A DNA stretch of 64,000 bases, from positions 1 to 64,000 of the forward strand of contig NZ_AXZL01000067.1 in NCBI RefSeq assembly GCF_000485795.1, given 5' to 3'. The notes under the pieces were generated by a model that saw nothing but the letters and a program-made list of their open reading frames with translations, was not told where the DNA came from and searched no databases. The stretch comes from Shewanella decolorationis S12 (lineage in GTDB: Bacteria; Pseudomonadota; Gammaproteobacteria; Enterobacterales; Shewanellaceae). Positions 1 to 10,043 of this stretch are shown here, piece by piece. Both the position numbers and the translations under genes were made by a program. Each line of letters starts with the position of its first letter. Position 1 is the stretch's first letter.

Positions 1-48
1 ATGCATTTAACATGGGTAGGTATACAGGCAAAGCCTCAAATGATGATA

Positions 49-73
49 ACCACCTACTGAAGTAGGTGGTTTT
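49..73 (+). terminator. Hairpin with T tail, end of an off-window gene
   Basis: A perfect 10-bp stem (ACCACCTACT with AGTAGGTGGT, 2-nt loop) is followed by TTTT. It reads as a Rho-independent terminator on the plus strand. It probably ends a gene that enters from the left edge and converges on eda. Confidence 0.6.
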
Positions 74-84
74 GGGCTAAAAAT

Positions 85-110
85 AAAAAACCACCGCAAG
101 GTGGTTTTTT
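85..110. terminator. Bidirectional terminator after eda
   Basis: A run of A, the stem CCACC-GCAA-GGTGG and a run of T form an A/T-extended hairpin that works on either strand. On the minus strand it sits about 30 nt after the eda stop codon and closes the zwf-pgl-edd-eda operon. Confidence 0.75.
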
Positions 111-139
111 ATTATCTGTGAGATCAACACTTAAGCGGT

Positions 140-781
140 TTAGAGCCCGCCAATCGCATCTTTACACAGTTGAGTGATTCTAGCCCAATCGCCCTGCTCC
201 ATCGCATCGGTTGGGGCAATCCAGCTGCCGCCGATACAATCCACATTCTTCAGCGCTAAGTAATCTTTATAGCTGCTTGGCGTAATTCCACCCGTTGGGC
301 AGAAACGGATATCTGCTAATGGGCCAGAGAATGCTTTTAGCGCGTCCACACCACCCGAGGCTTCCGCCGGGAAGAATTTAAAGTGAGTGTAACCAAGCGC
401 CATGCCCGTCATCACTTCGGAGATGCTGGCAACACCAGGGATCAAAGGCACTGGGCCTTGCATCCCGGCTTTAAGCAGTTCGACCGTTGCACCTGGGGTA
501 ATAATAAATTGCGCACCGGCAGCAATCGCTTGATCGAGCTGGGCTTCATTTAAAATGGTGCCTGCACCGACAAGCGCTTCAGGCACTTCTTGGGCGATCT
601 TAGTGATAGCTTCAAGGGCGCATGGAGTACGTAATGTCACTTCCAACACGCTGATCCCGCCAGCGACTAAGGCTTTAGCCAACGGCACCGCATGTTCAAT
701 CTTGTTAATGACCATAACAGGAACAATAGGGCTGCGTTTAAAAATATCTTGTGGTTGTAATGACCAGTTATTCTCAAGCAT
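140..781 (-). CDS. eda: 2-keto-3-deoxy-6-phosphogluconate (KDPG) aldolase
   Basis: Cleaves KDPG to pyruvate and glyceraldehyde-3-phosphate, the last step of the Entner-Doudoroff pathway, in the cytosol. The 213 residues match the usual length for the family. Visible motifs are the general base region VLEVTLRT (Glu about 47) and THFKFFPAE with the Schiff-base Lys about 135; the glycine-rich phosphate loop is GGITP. The start ATG has AAGGAAG upstream. It is the last gene of a minus-strand operon zwf-pgl-edd-eda, about 20 nt after edd, and is therefore probably under HexR control through the zwf promoter. Confident by sequence family. Confidence 0.97.
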   Translation of the reverse strand: MLENNWSLQPQDIFKRSPIVPVMVINKIEHAVPLAKALVAGGISVLEVTLRTPCALEAITKIAQEVPEALVGAGTILNEAQLDQAIAAGAQFIITPGATVELLKAGMQGPVPLIPGVASISEVMTGMALGYTHFKFFPAEASGGVDALKAFSGPLADIRFCPTGGITPSSYKDYLALKNVDCIGGSWIAPTDAMEQGDWARITQLCKDAIGGL

Positions 782-801
782 TGCGGTATTCTTCCTTTGT
801 A

Positions 802-2628
802 TTAATAAAGTTCGTCAATGGCGCTGGTACTGCGCGCACCGGTTTCTGGACTGCTTAAATTTGAACGCAGTGCCCCAAATAGCTCACGTCCCATACCATA
901 GCGTGACTGGCGTAAATCGATTTCAGCGGCGGTTCTCGCGGCAAGTTCGGCATCTGAAACTAATAAGCTCAGCTCACCGGTCAGCGCGTCGACACGAATA
1001 AGATCGCCATCTTGCACTTTAGCAATCAGCCCGCCATCGATAGCCTCTGGCGTTAAGTGAATCGCCGCAGGTACTTTGCCCGATGCGCCCGACATACGAC
1101 CGTCGGTCATCAGTGCCACTTTAAAGCCTTTGTCCTGCAAAGAACCTAACAGCGGCGTTAACTTGTGCAGCTCTGGCATACCGTTGGCTTTTGGCCCTTG
1201 GCCTTTAACCACTACCACGCAATCTCGGTCTAACGCGCCAGATTTAAACAGCGCATCGAGTTTGTTTTGATCGTCAATCACCACGGCAGGCGCTTCAACT
1301 ACACGGTGTTTTTCTTGTACGGCTGAGACTTTAATCACAGCGCGACCCAAGTTGCCCTTAAGCAGTTTTAAGCCACCGTTGTTTTGGAAAGGCGAAGCGA
1401 CAGACGTTAACACTTCGGTATCTAAGCTCACGGTTGGACCATCGACCCAGCGCAGCTCGCCATCGAGTAATTTGGGCTCTTGGGTGTAGCGACGTAAACC
1501 AAAGCCTGCCACAGTATTAACATCCTCATGCAGCAAACCTGCATCGAGTAATTCCTTGATCAGGAAAGCCATACCGCCCGCGGCGTGGAAGTGGTTAATG
1601 TCCGCATGACCGTTTGGATAAACACGGGCCAGTAACGGAACCGCGTCAGATAATTCAGAAAAATCATCCCAGTTCACGATAATGCCGGCCGCACGCGCCG
1701 CCGCCACAATGTGCATGGTCAAGTTAGTTGAGCCACCGGTTGCCAGTAGCGCCACAATACCGTTCACCACGGATTTCTCGTTAACCACTTCACCGATTGG
1801 GCTGTATTGAGTGCCCAGCTCGGTCAAGCGACACACCTGCTTGGCCGCCATTTTATTCAGGGCTTCGCGCAGTGGATCGTCAGGATTCACGAAGGATGAA
1901 CCCGGTAATTGTAGCCCCATGACTTCGAGCATCAGCTGGTTCGAGTTCGCCGTACCGTAGAAAGTACAAGTGCCAGCGCTGTGGTAAGACTGCGCCTCGG
2001 CCTCAAGCAGCTGCGCTCTATCGACTTTGCCTTGGGCAAATTGCTGACGAATACGGGCCTTTTCCTTGTTAGGAATACCCGACTTCATTGGGCCTGCGGG
2101 CACAAACAGCATGGGTAAATGACCAAAACTTAAGGCGCCAATCAATAAACCCGGCACGATTTTGTCGCAAATACCCAGCAATAAGGCGCCATCAAACATG
2201 TTGTGGGATAAGCCCACCGCCGTCGCCATAGCAATCACTTCACGACTCAGTAAGCTCAGTTCCATCCCAGGTTGACCTTGAGTCACACCGTCACACATAG
2301 CTGGTACACCACCAGCGACCTGTGCAACACTGCCCACTTCCTGACAGGCTTTTTTCAGCAGTTCAGGATAGGTTTCATAGGGTTGGTGCGCAGACAACAT
2401 ATCGTTGAATGCGGTAATAATCCCGATGTTGGCTTTGGTCAGTTGACGCAATGCATTTTTGTCATCTGGACTACAAGCAGCAAAACCGTGGGCTAAGTTA
2501 CCGCAGCTTAACGAGCTACGGTGTACGCCATGGTTACGAGCATCATTTAACGCGGCTAAATACGCCTCACGAGATGCTTTGCTACGGGCAATAATTCTGT
2601 CGGTAACAGATTGAACGACTGAGTGCAT
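802..2628 (-). CDS. edd: 6-phosphogluconate dehydratase
   Basis: Dehydrates 6-phosphogluconate to KDPG, the committed step of the Entner-Doudoroff pathway. The 608 residues are the typical length of the IlvD/Edd family. The N-terminal half has the Edd-like [15 protein letters not shown] stretch and the conserved [15 protein letters not shown] motif, one of the Cys-containing 4Fe-4S regions. The C-terminal half has [19 protein letters not shown], the family's second signature. It lies between pgl (12-nt gap) and eda (about 20 nt), so the operon turns glucose-6-phosphate into pyruvate and glyceraldehyde-3-phosphate. The gene appears intact. Confidence 0.97.
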   Translation of the reverse strand: MHSVVQSVTDRIIARSKASREAYLAALNDARNHGVHRSSLSCGNLAHGFAACSPDDKNALRQLTKANIGIITAFNDMLSAHQPYETYPELLKKACQEVGSVAQVAGGVPAMCDGVTQGQPGMELSLLSREVIAMATAVGLSHNMFDGALLLGICDKIVPGLLIGALSFGHLPMLFVPAGPMKSGIPNKEKARIRQQFAQGKVDRAQLLEAEAQSYHSAGTCTFYGTANSNQLMLEVMGLQLPGSSFVNPDDPLREALNKMAAKQVCRLTELGTQYSPIGEVVNEKSVVNGIVALLATGGSTNLTMHIVAAARAAGIIVNWDDFSELSDAVPLLARVYPNGHADINHFHAAGGMAFLIKELLDAGLLHEDVNTVAGFGLRRYTQEPKLLDGELRWVDGPTVSLDTEVLTSVASPFQNNGGLKLLKGNLGRAVIKVSAVQEKHRVVEAPAVVIDDQNKLDALFKSGALDRDCVVVVKGQGPKANGMPELHKLTPLLGSLQDKGFKVALMTDGRMSGASGKVPAAIHLTPEAIDGGLIAKVQDGDLIRVDALTGELSLLVSDAELAARTAAEIDLRQSRYGMGRELFGALRSNLSSPETGARSTSAIDELY

Positions 2629-2640
2629 GAGAGTGACTCC

Positions 2641-3339
2641 TTAAGCGCTCCAGAACACGTCAACGGGCGTTTTACGCTGCGCTAACACGGCTCTGATGGG
2701 CATAGCATTAACATCATCATTTTCTAAGGCTTGACGATATACGGATAATTTCTGTTCCCCGACCAAATGCAGATAAATCTGTCTGCTATTGAGGATCGCA
2801 TTCTTAGATAATGTGATCCGGCCGTGGGGCGCCGTGGTGGGATTGGTTGCCACACACAGGGCTTGAGTGCTCAAGGCATCATTTAGTTCGGCGCTGCAAG
2901 GGAACCATGAGCAAGTGTGACCATCATTGCCCATACCCAGCACCACTACATCGAAGGGACGCGGGAAATTAGACAGCGACTCGGCTGTCATATCTGCGCC
3001 CGCTTCTGCGGTGGAAAACATATTCTTCAATCCGCGGAACTTGGCATTGGCCGCACGGTTTTGCAGTAAATGTTCGCGCACTAAACGCTCATTCGATGCA
3101 CTGTCTTCCACATCTACCCAGCGCTCATCGGCGAGCGTGACATAAACATCACTCCAATCGATAGATTTCATGCTGAGGAGTTCAAACAGTTTCAGTGGTG
3201 TTGAGCCGCCGGAGACGACTAAGCTTGCCTTACCACGGGCATCCACGGCCTCTTGCAACTGGCTGGCGATCTTATTCGCCAACTGTTGCTCAAGTGCTGC
3301 GGGTGTATCAAAGGATTTAAATACGGTTTCTTTAATCAT
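2641..3339 (-). CDS. pgl: 6-phosphogluconolactonase
   Basis: Hydrolyses 6-phosphogluconolactone to 6-phosphogluconate, linking Zwf with Edd. The 232 residues are the usual size of the NagB-like Pgl family (DevB type). Motifs include VVSGGSTP near residue 42, VTLADERWV near residue 85 and VLGMGNDGHTCSWFP near residue 133, which carries the conserved Asp-Gly-His. It starts at an ATG preceded by AGGGGGC. It is spaced 9 nt from zwf and 12 nt from edd, consistent with one transcript. Not the unrelated YbhE-type lactonase, since the fold signature is NagB-like. Confidence 0.95.
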   Translation of the reverse strand: MIKETVFKSFDTPAALEQQLANKIASQLQEAVDARGKASLVVSGGSTPLKLFELLSMKSIDWSDVYVTLADERWVDVEDSASNERLVREHLLQNRAANAKFRGLKNMFSTAEAGADMTAESLSNFPRPFDVVVLGMGNDGHTCSWFPCSAELNDALSTQALCVATNPTTAPHGRITLSKNAILNSRQIYLHLVGEQKLSVYRQALENDDVNAMPIRAVLAQRKTPVDVFWSA

Positions 3340-3348
3340 CGAAGCCCC

Positions 3349-4821
3349 CTATTCATCCCACGAACGGCCGTCTTTGGTGATCAGCGCGACCGACGCTACA
3401 GGTCCCCAAGTGCCCGCAGGATAAGGTTTCGGTTTCTCGTTGCTTTGTTCCCATGATTGGATGATGCCATCCACCCAAGTCCAAGCTTGTTCCACTTCGT
3501 CGCGGCGAACGAACAGCGCTTGGTTACCGAGCATGGCTTCGAGCAACAGACGCTCGTAAGCATCGGCGATACGCTCGTTTTTAAAGGTATCCGAGAAACT
3601 CAAGTCGAGTTTGGTGGTTTGTAAACGTTGTTTCTGCTCTAGCCCCGGCACCTTGTTCATCATCTGGATCTCAACCCCTTCGTGTGGTTGTAGACGGATA
3701 GTTAACTTGTTAGGTGGCAAGTTACGGTAGCTTGAGCGATACAAGTTGTGTGGTGGATTTTTAAAATACACCACAATTTCAGAGCTCTTGAACGGCATGC
3801 GTTTACCGCTACGCAGATAAAATGGCACGCCTGCCCAGCGCCAGTTGTCGATATCAACACGCAGCGCCACAAAGGTTTCGGTGTGGGACTGAAGGTTGGC
3901 GCCCTCTTCCTCTAAATAGCCTGGCACTGGACTGCCCTTGAGGAAGCCCGCACTGTACTGACCACGGACAGTGTTTTCATACACATTGTCGGCATTGATT
4001 GGGCGCAGCGACTTAAGAACCTTCACTTTTTCATCGCGAATACTGTCGGCATCTAAGTTAACAGGAGGATCCATCGCAACCAGTGTCAACACTTGCAGTA
4101 AGTGGTTTTGGATCATATCGCGCATCTGACCGGCTTTATCGAAGTAACCCCAACGGCCTTCGATACCCACTTCTTCGGCAACGGTGATCTGCACATGATC
4201 AATGGTCCGGTTATCCCACTTAGACGCGAATAACGAGTTAGCAAAACGCAGCGCAATCAGGTTTTGTACCGTCTCTTTACCTAAGTAATGGTCGATACGA
4301 TAAACTTGGTTTTCTTTGAAGTAGGCAGAAACTTGATCGTTAATCACGCGGGAAGAAGCGAGATCGGAGCCAATGGGCTTTTCGAGTACCACGCGAGAAT
4401 CGCTATGGATAAGATTTTGTTCGTGTAAACAGCGGCAGATATCGCCAAAAATCGCAGGGGGGGTGGCAAAGTAACTGACCATGACGCGCTCTTCTGGTTT
4501 GAGCAATTCATGGAAGGCGCTGTAGCCTGCTGATTCAGTAAAATTCGTGCCGACATAATGGCAGCGGGACAAGAAGCGTTGGAGTGTTTCTTCGCAGAGG
4601 GGTTCTTTAACGAAGGTTTTTAGCGCAAGGATGACGAGTTCTCTAAATTCATCCTGACTGAACTCATCTTTAGCAACCCCAATCACTTTGGTGTTTTTAT
4701 CTAGAAGTTCAGCTTTATCTAGCTGGTATAAAGAAGGTAACAACTTGCGTCGTGCCAAGTCGCCTTTAGTACCAAAGAGTACGAAGTCACAAGCTTTGGC
4801 GCCTGATGTTGTTTTGCCCAT
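3349..4821 (-). CDS. zwf: Glucose-6-phosphate 1-dehydrogenase
   Basis: Oxidises glucose-6-phosphate to the lactone with NAD(P)+ and feeds both the Entner-Doudoroff and pentose-phosphate routes. The 490-residue protein has the dinucleotide-binding GTKGDLARRKL at residues 17-27, VVLEKPIGSDLASS, and the active-site signature RIDHYLGKE (DHYLGKE at 177-183). It is the first gene of the minus-strand zwf-pgl-edd-eda operon. Its upstream region is shared with the divergent hexR and contains a HexR-like palindrome 60-78 nt before the start codon. It has AAAGGAG about 11 nt before the ATG. Confidence 0.97.
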   Translation of the reverse strand: MGKTTSGAKACDFVLFGTKGDLARRKLLPSLYQLDKAELLDKNTKVIGVAKDEFSQDEFRELVILALKTFVKEPLCEETLQRFLSRCHYVGTNFTESAGYSAFHELLKPEERVMVSYFATPPAIFGDICRCLHEQNLIHSDSRVVLEKPIGSDLASSRVINDQVSAYFKENQVYRIDHYLGKETVQNLIALRFANSLFASKWDNRTIDHVQITVAEEVGIEGRWGYFDKAGQMRDMIQNHLLQVLTLVAMDPPVNLDADSIRDEKVKVLKSLRPINADNVYENTVRGQYSAGFLKGSPVPGYLEEEGANLQSHTETFVALRVDIDNWRWAGVPFYLRSGKRMPFKSSEIVVYFKNPPHNLYRSSYRNLPPNKLTIRLQPHEGVEIQMMNKVPGLEQKQRLQTTKLDLSFSDTFKNERIADAYERLLLEAMLGNQALFVRRDEVEQAWTWVDGIIQSWEQSNEKPKPYPAGTWGPVASVALITKDGRSWDE

Positions 4822-5133
4822 TGCGTTACGCTCTCCTTTGTATGTCGTGTCCCTTCATGCCAATGAAGAAGTCCACACTTTTGTTGTAATATAACAACAG
4901 AATTTGTTAAATGCATCTATTTTTATCAATATTAACAATCTTGCTAACTAGGCACCTAGGGCATAAATCTGATATGCTTTTTGTGCTTAAATTACTGATG
5001 ATAGTAAATTCTTATTTCAAAAATGTACTTAAAACTTACTTAAGCAATGTCGATTAGTGAGATCCTGAAACAGATCAACAGCACTAAACAAAAATAAATA
5101 AAATTACATTCTCAATTTAGCGGACGTACGCGT
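4822..5133. promoter_or_regulatory. Divergent zwf/hexR regulatory region
   Basis: A 312-nt AT-rich gap separates the divergent zwf and hexR starts. It holds the HexR-like palindrome at 4882-4899 on the zwf side. On the hexR side there is an AT-rich stretch with AAAATTACA near 5100-5108 that could be a degenerate half site. No ORF of substance is seen. Confidence 0.6.
4882..4899. promoter_or_regulatory. Candidate HexR operator upstream of zwf
   Basis: The sequence TGTTGTAATATAACAACA has perfect 6-bp inverted arms around a 6-bp AT core. It resembles the published proteobacterial HexR consensus (TGTAAT-N-ATTACA type). It lies about 60 nt upstream of the zwf start. In HexR regulons, KDPG releases the repressor from such sites. 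The match to the consensus is by eye. Confidence 0.65.
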
Positions 5134-5988
5134 ATGAATACCCTAGAAAAGGTTCAAAAAAGCCTCACCCATTTTAGTAAGTCAGAACGCAAGGTTGCAG
5201 AGGTGATCTTAGCCTCTCCGCAAACGGCTATTCACTCCAGCATCGCCACTTTAGCTAAGATGGCAGATGTCAGTGAACCTACTGTGAACCGTTTCTGTCG
5301 CCGCTTAGATACTAAAGGCTTTCCTGATTTTAAGTTACATCTGGCACAAAGTCTCGCTAACGGTACACCTTATGTGAGCCGCCACGTCGAAGAAGATGAC
5401 TCTCCTGAGTCTTACACGACAAAAATTTTCGAATCTTCAATGGCTTCCTTAGATACCGCGCGTCAAAGCTTAGACGTCACTGCCATCAATAAAGCAGTGG
5501 ATATTCTGACTCAAGCCAAAACCATCTCCTTCTTTGGTTTAGGCGCGTCGGCCTCTGTTGCCCATGACGCCCAGAATAAATTTTTCCGTTTTAATGTGCC
5601 TGTCATCTGTTTTGACGATGTTCTGATGCAACGCATGAGCTGCATTAACAGCAATGAAGGCGACGTTGTGGTGCTGATTTCCCATACTGGTCGCACTAAG
5701 TCATTGATTGAAATAGCGCGTTTAGCGAGAGAAAACGGTGCGGCAGTGATTGGTATTACGGCTCGTAACTCACCGTTATCCATGGAATGTACACTGCCCG
5801 TGACGATGGAAGTGCCAGAAGATACCGATATGTATTTACCCATGGCCTCGCGTTTAGCGCAATTGGTGACTATAGATGTATTGGCGACTGGTTTTACCCT
5901 ACGCCGCGGCCCGCGTTTCCGTGACAATTTAAAACGTGTGAAAGAAGTGTTGAAAGAGTCTCGTATCAATAAAGATCCGATACTGTAA
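5134..5988 (+). CDS. hexR: HexR, RpiR-family regulator of central carbon metabolism
   Basis: A transcription factor of 284 residues with an N-terminal RpiR-type helix-turn-helix (about residues 1-78, including MADVSEPTVNRFCRRL) and a C-terminal SIS sugar-phosphate-binding domain (about 125-255, with SFFGLGASASVAHDAQNKFFR and VLISHTGRTKSLIEIA). HexR family members bind KDPG and control zwf-edd-eda and pyruvate kinase genes. Position between zwf and pykA, with palindromes on both sides, supports that role here. A terminator follows the stop codon. Confidence 0.95.
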   Translation: MNTLEKVQKSLTHFSKSERKVAEVILASPQTAIHSSIATLAKMADVSEPTVNRFCRRLDTKGFPDFKLHLAQSLANGTPYVSRHVEEDDSPESYTTKIFESSMASLDTARQSLDVTAINKAVDILTQAKTISFFGLGASASVAHDAQNKFFRFNVPVICFDDVLMQRMSCINSNEGDVVVLISHTGRTKSLIEIARLARENGAAVIGITARNSPLSMECTLPVTMEVPEDTDMYLPMASRLAQLVTIDVLATGFTLRRGPRFRDNLKRVKEVLKESRINKDPIL

Positions 5989-6003
5989 TTCACTTCCTAT
6001 CTT

Positions 6004-6041
6004 AAAAAAGGCTAGTGCAAATCGTCCGTCTAGCCTTTTTT
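6004..6041 (+). terminator. Terminator after hexR
   Basis: AAAAAAGGCTAG and CTAGCCTTTTTT form a 12-bp stem with a loop of about 14 nt and end in a T run. It starts 15 nt after the hexR stop and separates it from pykA. Confidence 0.8.
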
Positions 6042-6098
6042 AAAGCAAATTTCAGCGATACCTCACAAATTTGAAACATAACTTTAGATCAATTTGAT

Positions 6099-6113
6099 TG
6101 TAACTTTACTACA
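6099..6113. promoter_or_regulatory. Candidate HexR operator upstream of pykA
   Basis: TGTAACTTTACTACA is an imperfect inverted repeat (TGTA and TACA ends) close to the HexR consensus. It lies 61 nt before the pykA start and just upstream of an AT-rich promoter-like region. HexR is known to act on pyruvate kinase genes in Shewanella; this site is inferred by resemblance. Confidence 0.6.
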
Positions 6114-6173
6114 TAATTTGGAATTGCATGCTAATATAGTCCCAAGATTTTTTTAACTTTAACGGAGTATCTT

Positions 6174-7613
6174 ATGTTCCGCAGAACCAAAATCGTCACC
6201 ACTCTGGGCCCCGCCACTGACCGTGACGATAACTTACGCCGTATTATCGCGGCAGGTGCAAACGTTGTTCGTCTAAACTTCTCCCACGGCTCCCCCGAAG
6301 ATCATCTCAAACGCGCTACTCAAGCTCGCGAAATTGCAAAAGAATTAGGTGTACATGTTGCTATTTTAGGTGACTTACAAGGTCCTAAGATCCGTGTATC
6401 TACCTTTAAAGACAACAAGAAAGTCCAACTGAAATTAGGCCAAGCTTATATTCTTGACGCTGAACTCCCCAAAGGCGAAGGCGACGAGAATCAAGTCGGT
6501 ATCGACTACAAGCAATTGCCAGACGATGTGAATGTTGGTGATATCCTGATGCTCGACGACGGCCGTGTGCAACTGCGTGTTGAACGCGTTGAAGGTCGTA
6601 AAGTGCACACGACTGTTACCGTTGCTGGCCCTCTATCAAACAATAAAGGGATCAACAAACAAGGTGGTGGCCTATCGGCTGCGGCACTGACTGAAAAAGA
6701 CAAGGCAGACATTCTGACTGCGGCGATGATCCAAGTGGATTACTTAGCAGTGTCTTTCCCACGTAGCGGCGCCGATCTGGAATACGCGCGTTCTTTAGCG
6801 CAACAAGCTGGCAGCAATGCACTGATCGTAGCAAAAGTAGAACGTGCTGAAGCCGTTGCTAGTGAAGAAGCGATGGATGATGTGATTTTAGCCTCTGACG
6901 TCGTTATGGTTGCCCGTGGTGATTTGGGGGTTGAGATTGGTGATGCGGCACTGGTTGCAGTGCAGAAAAAGCTTATTGCTCGCTCTCGTCAACTGAATAA
7001 AATCGTGATCACTGCGACTCAAATGATGGAGTCAATGATTTCGAGCCCAATGCCAACGCGTGCGGAAGTTATGGACGTAGCCAACGCCGTACTCGATGGT
7101 ACTGACGCTGTGATGCTGTCTGCCGAAACTGCAGCAGGTGACTTCCCAGAAGAAACCGTGAAGGCGATGGCAAATGTGTGTATCGGTGCCGAATCTCACC
7201 CTAGCGTGAAAGTGTCTAAGCACAGATTAGATGCACGTTTCACTTCAGTTGAAGAAACGATTGCACTATCGACAATGTATGCCGCTAACCACTTAGAAGG
7301 CGTTAAAGCGATTATCGCCTTAACTGAGTCTGGCGCAACACCTAAACTGATGTCACGTATCAGCTCATCTTTACCTATCCTAGGTCTATCACGTCATGAG
7401 ACAACCCTAGCGAAGATGGCACTGTACCGTGGCGTGTTACCGATTTACTTCGACTCAACCATTTATCCTGCCGATGAATTAGCGCAAAAAGCGCTGGAAT
7501 CATTAACAACTGCGGGTTACCTGCAAAGCGGCGACTTGGTATTAATGACCAAGGGCGATGCGATGGAAACCATCGGCGGCACTAACACTTGTAAAGTGTT
7601 GATCGTTGCTTAA
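6174..7613 (+). CDS. pykA: Pyruvate kinase II
   Basis: Transfers phosphate from phosphoenolpyruvate to ADP, giving pyruvate and ATP. The 479 residues are nearly the same length as enterobacterial PykA. Visible are TLGPATD at the N-terminus, [10 protein letters not shown] (residues 31-40), the catalytic-lysine region [11 protein letters not shown], and the [13 protein letters not shown] and [23 protein letters not shown] signatures. It is monocistronic, with its own promoter region carrying a HexR-like site and a strong terminator downstream. Confidence 0.97.
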   Translation: MFRRTKIVTTLGPATDRDDNLRRIIAAGANVVRLNFSHGSPEDHLKRATQAREIAKELGVHVAILGDLQGPKIRVSTFKDNKKVQLKLGQAYILDAELPKGEGDENQVGIDYKQLPDDVNVGDILMLDDGRVQLRVERVEGRKVHTTVTVAGPLSNNKGINKQGGGLSAAALTEKDKADILTAAMIQVDYLAVSFPRSGADLEYARSLAQQAGSNALIVAKVERAEAVASEEAMDDVILASDVVMVARGDLGVEIGDAALVAVQKKLIARSRQLNKIVITATQMMESMISSPMPTRAEVMDVANAVLDGTDAVMLSAETAAGDFPEETVKAMANVCIGAESHPSVKVSKHRLDARFTSVEETIALSTMYAANHLEGVKAIIALTESGATPKLMSRISSSLPILGLSRHETTLAKMALYRGVLPIYFDSTIYPADELAQKALESLTTAGYLQSGDLVLMTKGDAMETIGGTNTCKVLIVA

Positions 7614-7670
7614 TCTTTGTTGATTGGCATTAGCTAGACGTAAAGGCTAAGAGTCATCAAGCTTAAAAAC

Positions 7671-7698
7671 AAAAACCACCTCAATTGAGGTGGTTTTT
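7671..7698. terminator. Bidirectional terminator between pykA and fadE
   Basis: A perfect palindrome ACCACCTCAATTGAGGTGGT flanked by A5 and T7 runs. It serves the convergent genes pykA (plus) and fadE (minus). Confidence 0.85.
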
Positions 7699-7748
7699 TT
7701 ATCACTTGTCACGGCTAGAAACGATTGTAGTCGCGCTAGCCGACCCGA

Positions 7749-10028
7749 TTATAGCGCTTCAAAATCGTTCACATTGATGGCCGCTAAACGCAGCTTATCG
7801 GCATGTAACAGCTTTTGATGCTCATCTTCAGTAACCGTGCCCTGCTCCAACGCTTTAGCAAATAACACCAAATTAGGCACTTTGGCTGGCAACTCACCGG
7901 CGCGTTGTGCTTTCTTGAGCTTCTTGTAAATATCTTTACAGGCATATTGCGCCACGAAGGCCTGTTCAACCTCTGCAATACCACCCACATCGCCTTCAAA
8001 CTCAGGGCATAGGAAAGTAATACGTTCACGGGCAGGACTTGGTTTTAGCATGCCAGAGACCAATTCGGTCGCCATTTTATCGCTCGGGGCGTTGAAATGG
8101 TTGCCGATTGGGAAAATCAGCGCACGTAGCAACCAGGCAAATGGACGGTTCGGGAAGTTACGGATCACCTCTTCGAGCGCTTTAGCCGCTAAATGTAGGC
8201 GATTTGCCATCACATAACGCACCGCGGGTAAATCGTCCTGTTGACGGCCATTGTCTTCAAACAATTTTAAGGTGGCAGAGCCTAAGTACAGCTGGCTTAA
8301 CACATCACCCATACGTGCCGACAGCATTTCCTTACGCTTCAAATCGCCGCCCATGATCAGCATTGAAATATCTGTCATCAAGGCTAATGCCGATGAAATG
8401 CGCGACATGTCTTTGTAATATTGCTTGGTTTCGCCGCTCACTGGCGCACTGCCGAAACGGCTGGCAGTCAAGGCGTTGAATAAGGCACTGAACGCGTTGC
8501 GAGTGGCGTAACCCATATGGCCCATTAACAGCGAGTCGAAACGCTCGAGCGCATCATGCTCGTTTTCCATCGCCGCGGCTTCCATTTCAGCCAACACATA
8601 AGGATGGCAACGGGTCGCACCTTGACCAAAGATCATCAAGGAACGCGTCAAAATATTCGCCCCTTCAACGGTGATCGAAATAGGATTCGACATATAAGGG
8701 TGACCTAAGTAGTTTTTAGGTCCTAATTGGATGCCCTTACCCGACTGAATATCCATCGCATCGTTCATCACCGCGCGGCCCAGTTCAGTCATGTGGAATT
8801 TGGCAATCGCCGTCACGACTGAAGGTTTAACTTTAAGATCGATACCCGTCGTAGTTAAACGGCGCGCCGCTTCCAATTGATAGGTATTTGCGATAATGCG
8901 CGCCAGCGCTTCCTGAACACCTTCAAAGTTGCCAATCGCCATACCAAATTGATGGCGCACATAGCTGTAAGCCGTGGTGGTTTTGGTCGCCATATGGCCA
9001 GAAGCCGTAGCCAATGCAGGCAGAGAAATACCGCGACCCGCCGATAAACATTCAACCAGCATGCGCCAGCCTCTGCCCGCAAACTCTGGGCCACCGATGA
9101 TCCAATCCAGCGGAATAAAGACTTCTTCGCCCTTAGTGGTTCCGTTCATAAACGCCATGTTCAGCGGATTATGACGACGGCCAATCACTACACCTGGATG
9201 CTCGGTTGGGATCAAGGCGCAGGTAATGCCCAAATTCTTTTTATCGCCAAGCAGACCATCAGGGTCACGCATCTGGAAGGCTAAACCTAATACGGTAGCC
9301 ACAGGAGCAAGGGTGATATAACGCTTGTCCCAGGTTAACTTAAGACCTAAGACTTCTTCGCCGTTAAACTCACCGCGGCAAACAATGCCCACATCGGGGA
9401 TTGCGCCCGCATCACTGCCCGCTTCTGGGCCTGTTAATGCAAAGCATGGGATCTCATCCCCCTTAGCTAATGCAGGTAACCAGCGCTCCTTTTGCTCTTT
9501 AGTGCCATAGTGAGTCAAAAGCTCGCCAGGGCCTAATGAGTTTGGCACCATCACAGTGACCGCAGCACTCACGCTACGGCTGGCTAATTTACTTACAATT
9601 GTTGAGTTGGCGTAGGCAGAAAACGCACGACCACCAAACTTTTTCGGGATGATCAGCGCAAAGAAGCCTTCTTTCTTAAAGTAGTCCCACAGCTCTGGTG
9701 GCAAATCCTTACGGTTATGCACGATGTCGAAATCATCGATCATCTTCAGGGCAGTCATCACCTGATTATCGATAAAGTCTTTCTCTTCAGCCGTAAGAGT
9801 GGGTTTACCGTAGCTGTGCAGGGTATTCCAGTTAGGATTACCGCGGAATAGCTCGCCTTCCCACCACACATCGCCCGCTTCCATCGCTTCGCGCTCGGTA
9901 TCGGATAATGGCGGTAATACTTTTTTAAAGAAGTGAAAAACTGGCTGGGTGATAAATTGCATCCGAAGGCTTTTTACTGCAAACAGCGCAATAATCGCAA
10001 TCAGGGCAATAATTATAATCGTCAACAT
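7749..10028 (-). CDS. fadE: Acyl-CoA dehydrogenase FadE
   Basis: Catalyses the first step of fatty-acid beta-oxidation, forming trans-2-enoyl-CoA with transfer of electrons to ETF. The long FadE type (about 759 residues) is recognised by an N-terminal hydrophobic segment (residues 1-20, probable membrane anchor), FALTGPEAGSDAGAIPD, and the following FAD/acyl-CoA dehydrogenase core, then a C-terminal extension of about 250 residues. The ATG at 10028 has AAGGTC 7 nt upstream and is preferred over an upstream TTG. It lies 15 nt downstream of the TetR-type regulator gene, so both probably form one autoregulated operon. Confidence 0.94.
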   Translation of the reverse strand: MLTIIIIALIAIIALFAVKSLRMQFITQPVFHFFKKVLPPLSDTEREAMEAGDVWWEGELFRGNPNWNTLHSYGKPTLTAEEKDFIDNQVMTALKMIDDFDIVHNRKDLPPELWDYFKKEGFFALIIPKKFGGRAFSAYANSTIVSKLASRSVSAAVTVMVPNSLGPGELLTHYGTKEQKERWLPALAKGDEIPCFALTGPEAGSDAGAIPDVGIVCRGEFNGEEVLGLKLTWDKRYITLAPVATVLGLAFQMRDPDGLLGDKKNLGITCALIPTEHPGVVIGRRHNPLNMAFMNGTTKGEEVFIPLDWIIGGPEFAGRGWRMLVECLSAGRGISLPALATASGHMATKTTTAYSYVRHQFGMAIGNFEGVQEALARIIANTYQLEAARRLTTTGIDLKVKPSVVTAIAKFHMTELGRAVMNDAMDIQSGKGIQLGPKNYLGHPYMSNPISITVEGANILTRSLMIFGQGATRCHPYVLAEMEAAAMENEHDALERFDSLLMGHMGYATRNAFSALFNALTASRFGSAPVSGETKQYYKDMSRISSALALMTDISMLIMGGDLKRKEMLSARMGDVLSQLYLGSATLKLFEDNGRQQDDLPAVRYVMANRLHLAAKALEEVIRNFPNRPFAWLLRALIFPIGNHFNAPSDKMATELVSGMLKPSPARERITFLCPEFEGDVGGIAEVEQAFVAQYACKDIYKKLKKAQRAGELPAKVPNLVLFAKALEQGTVTEDEHQKLLHADKLRLAAINVNDFEAL

Positions 10029-10043
10029 AATCAAGACCTTTTA

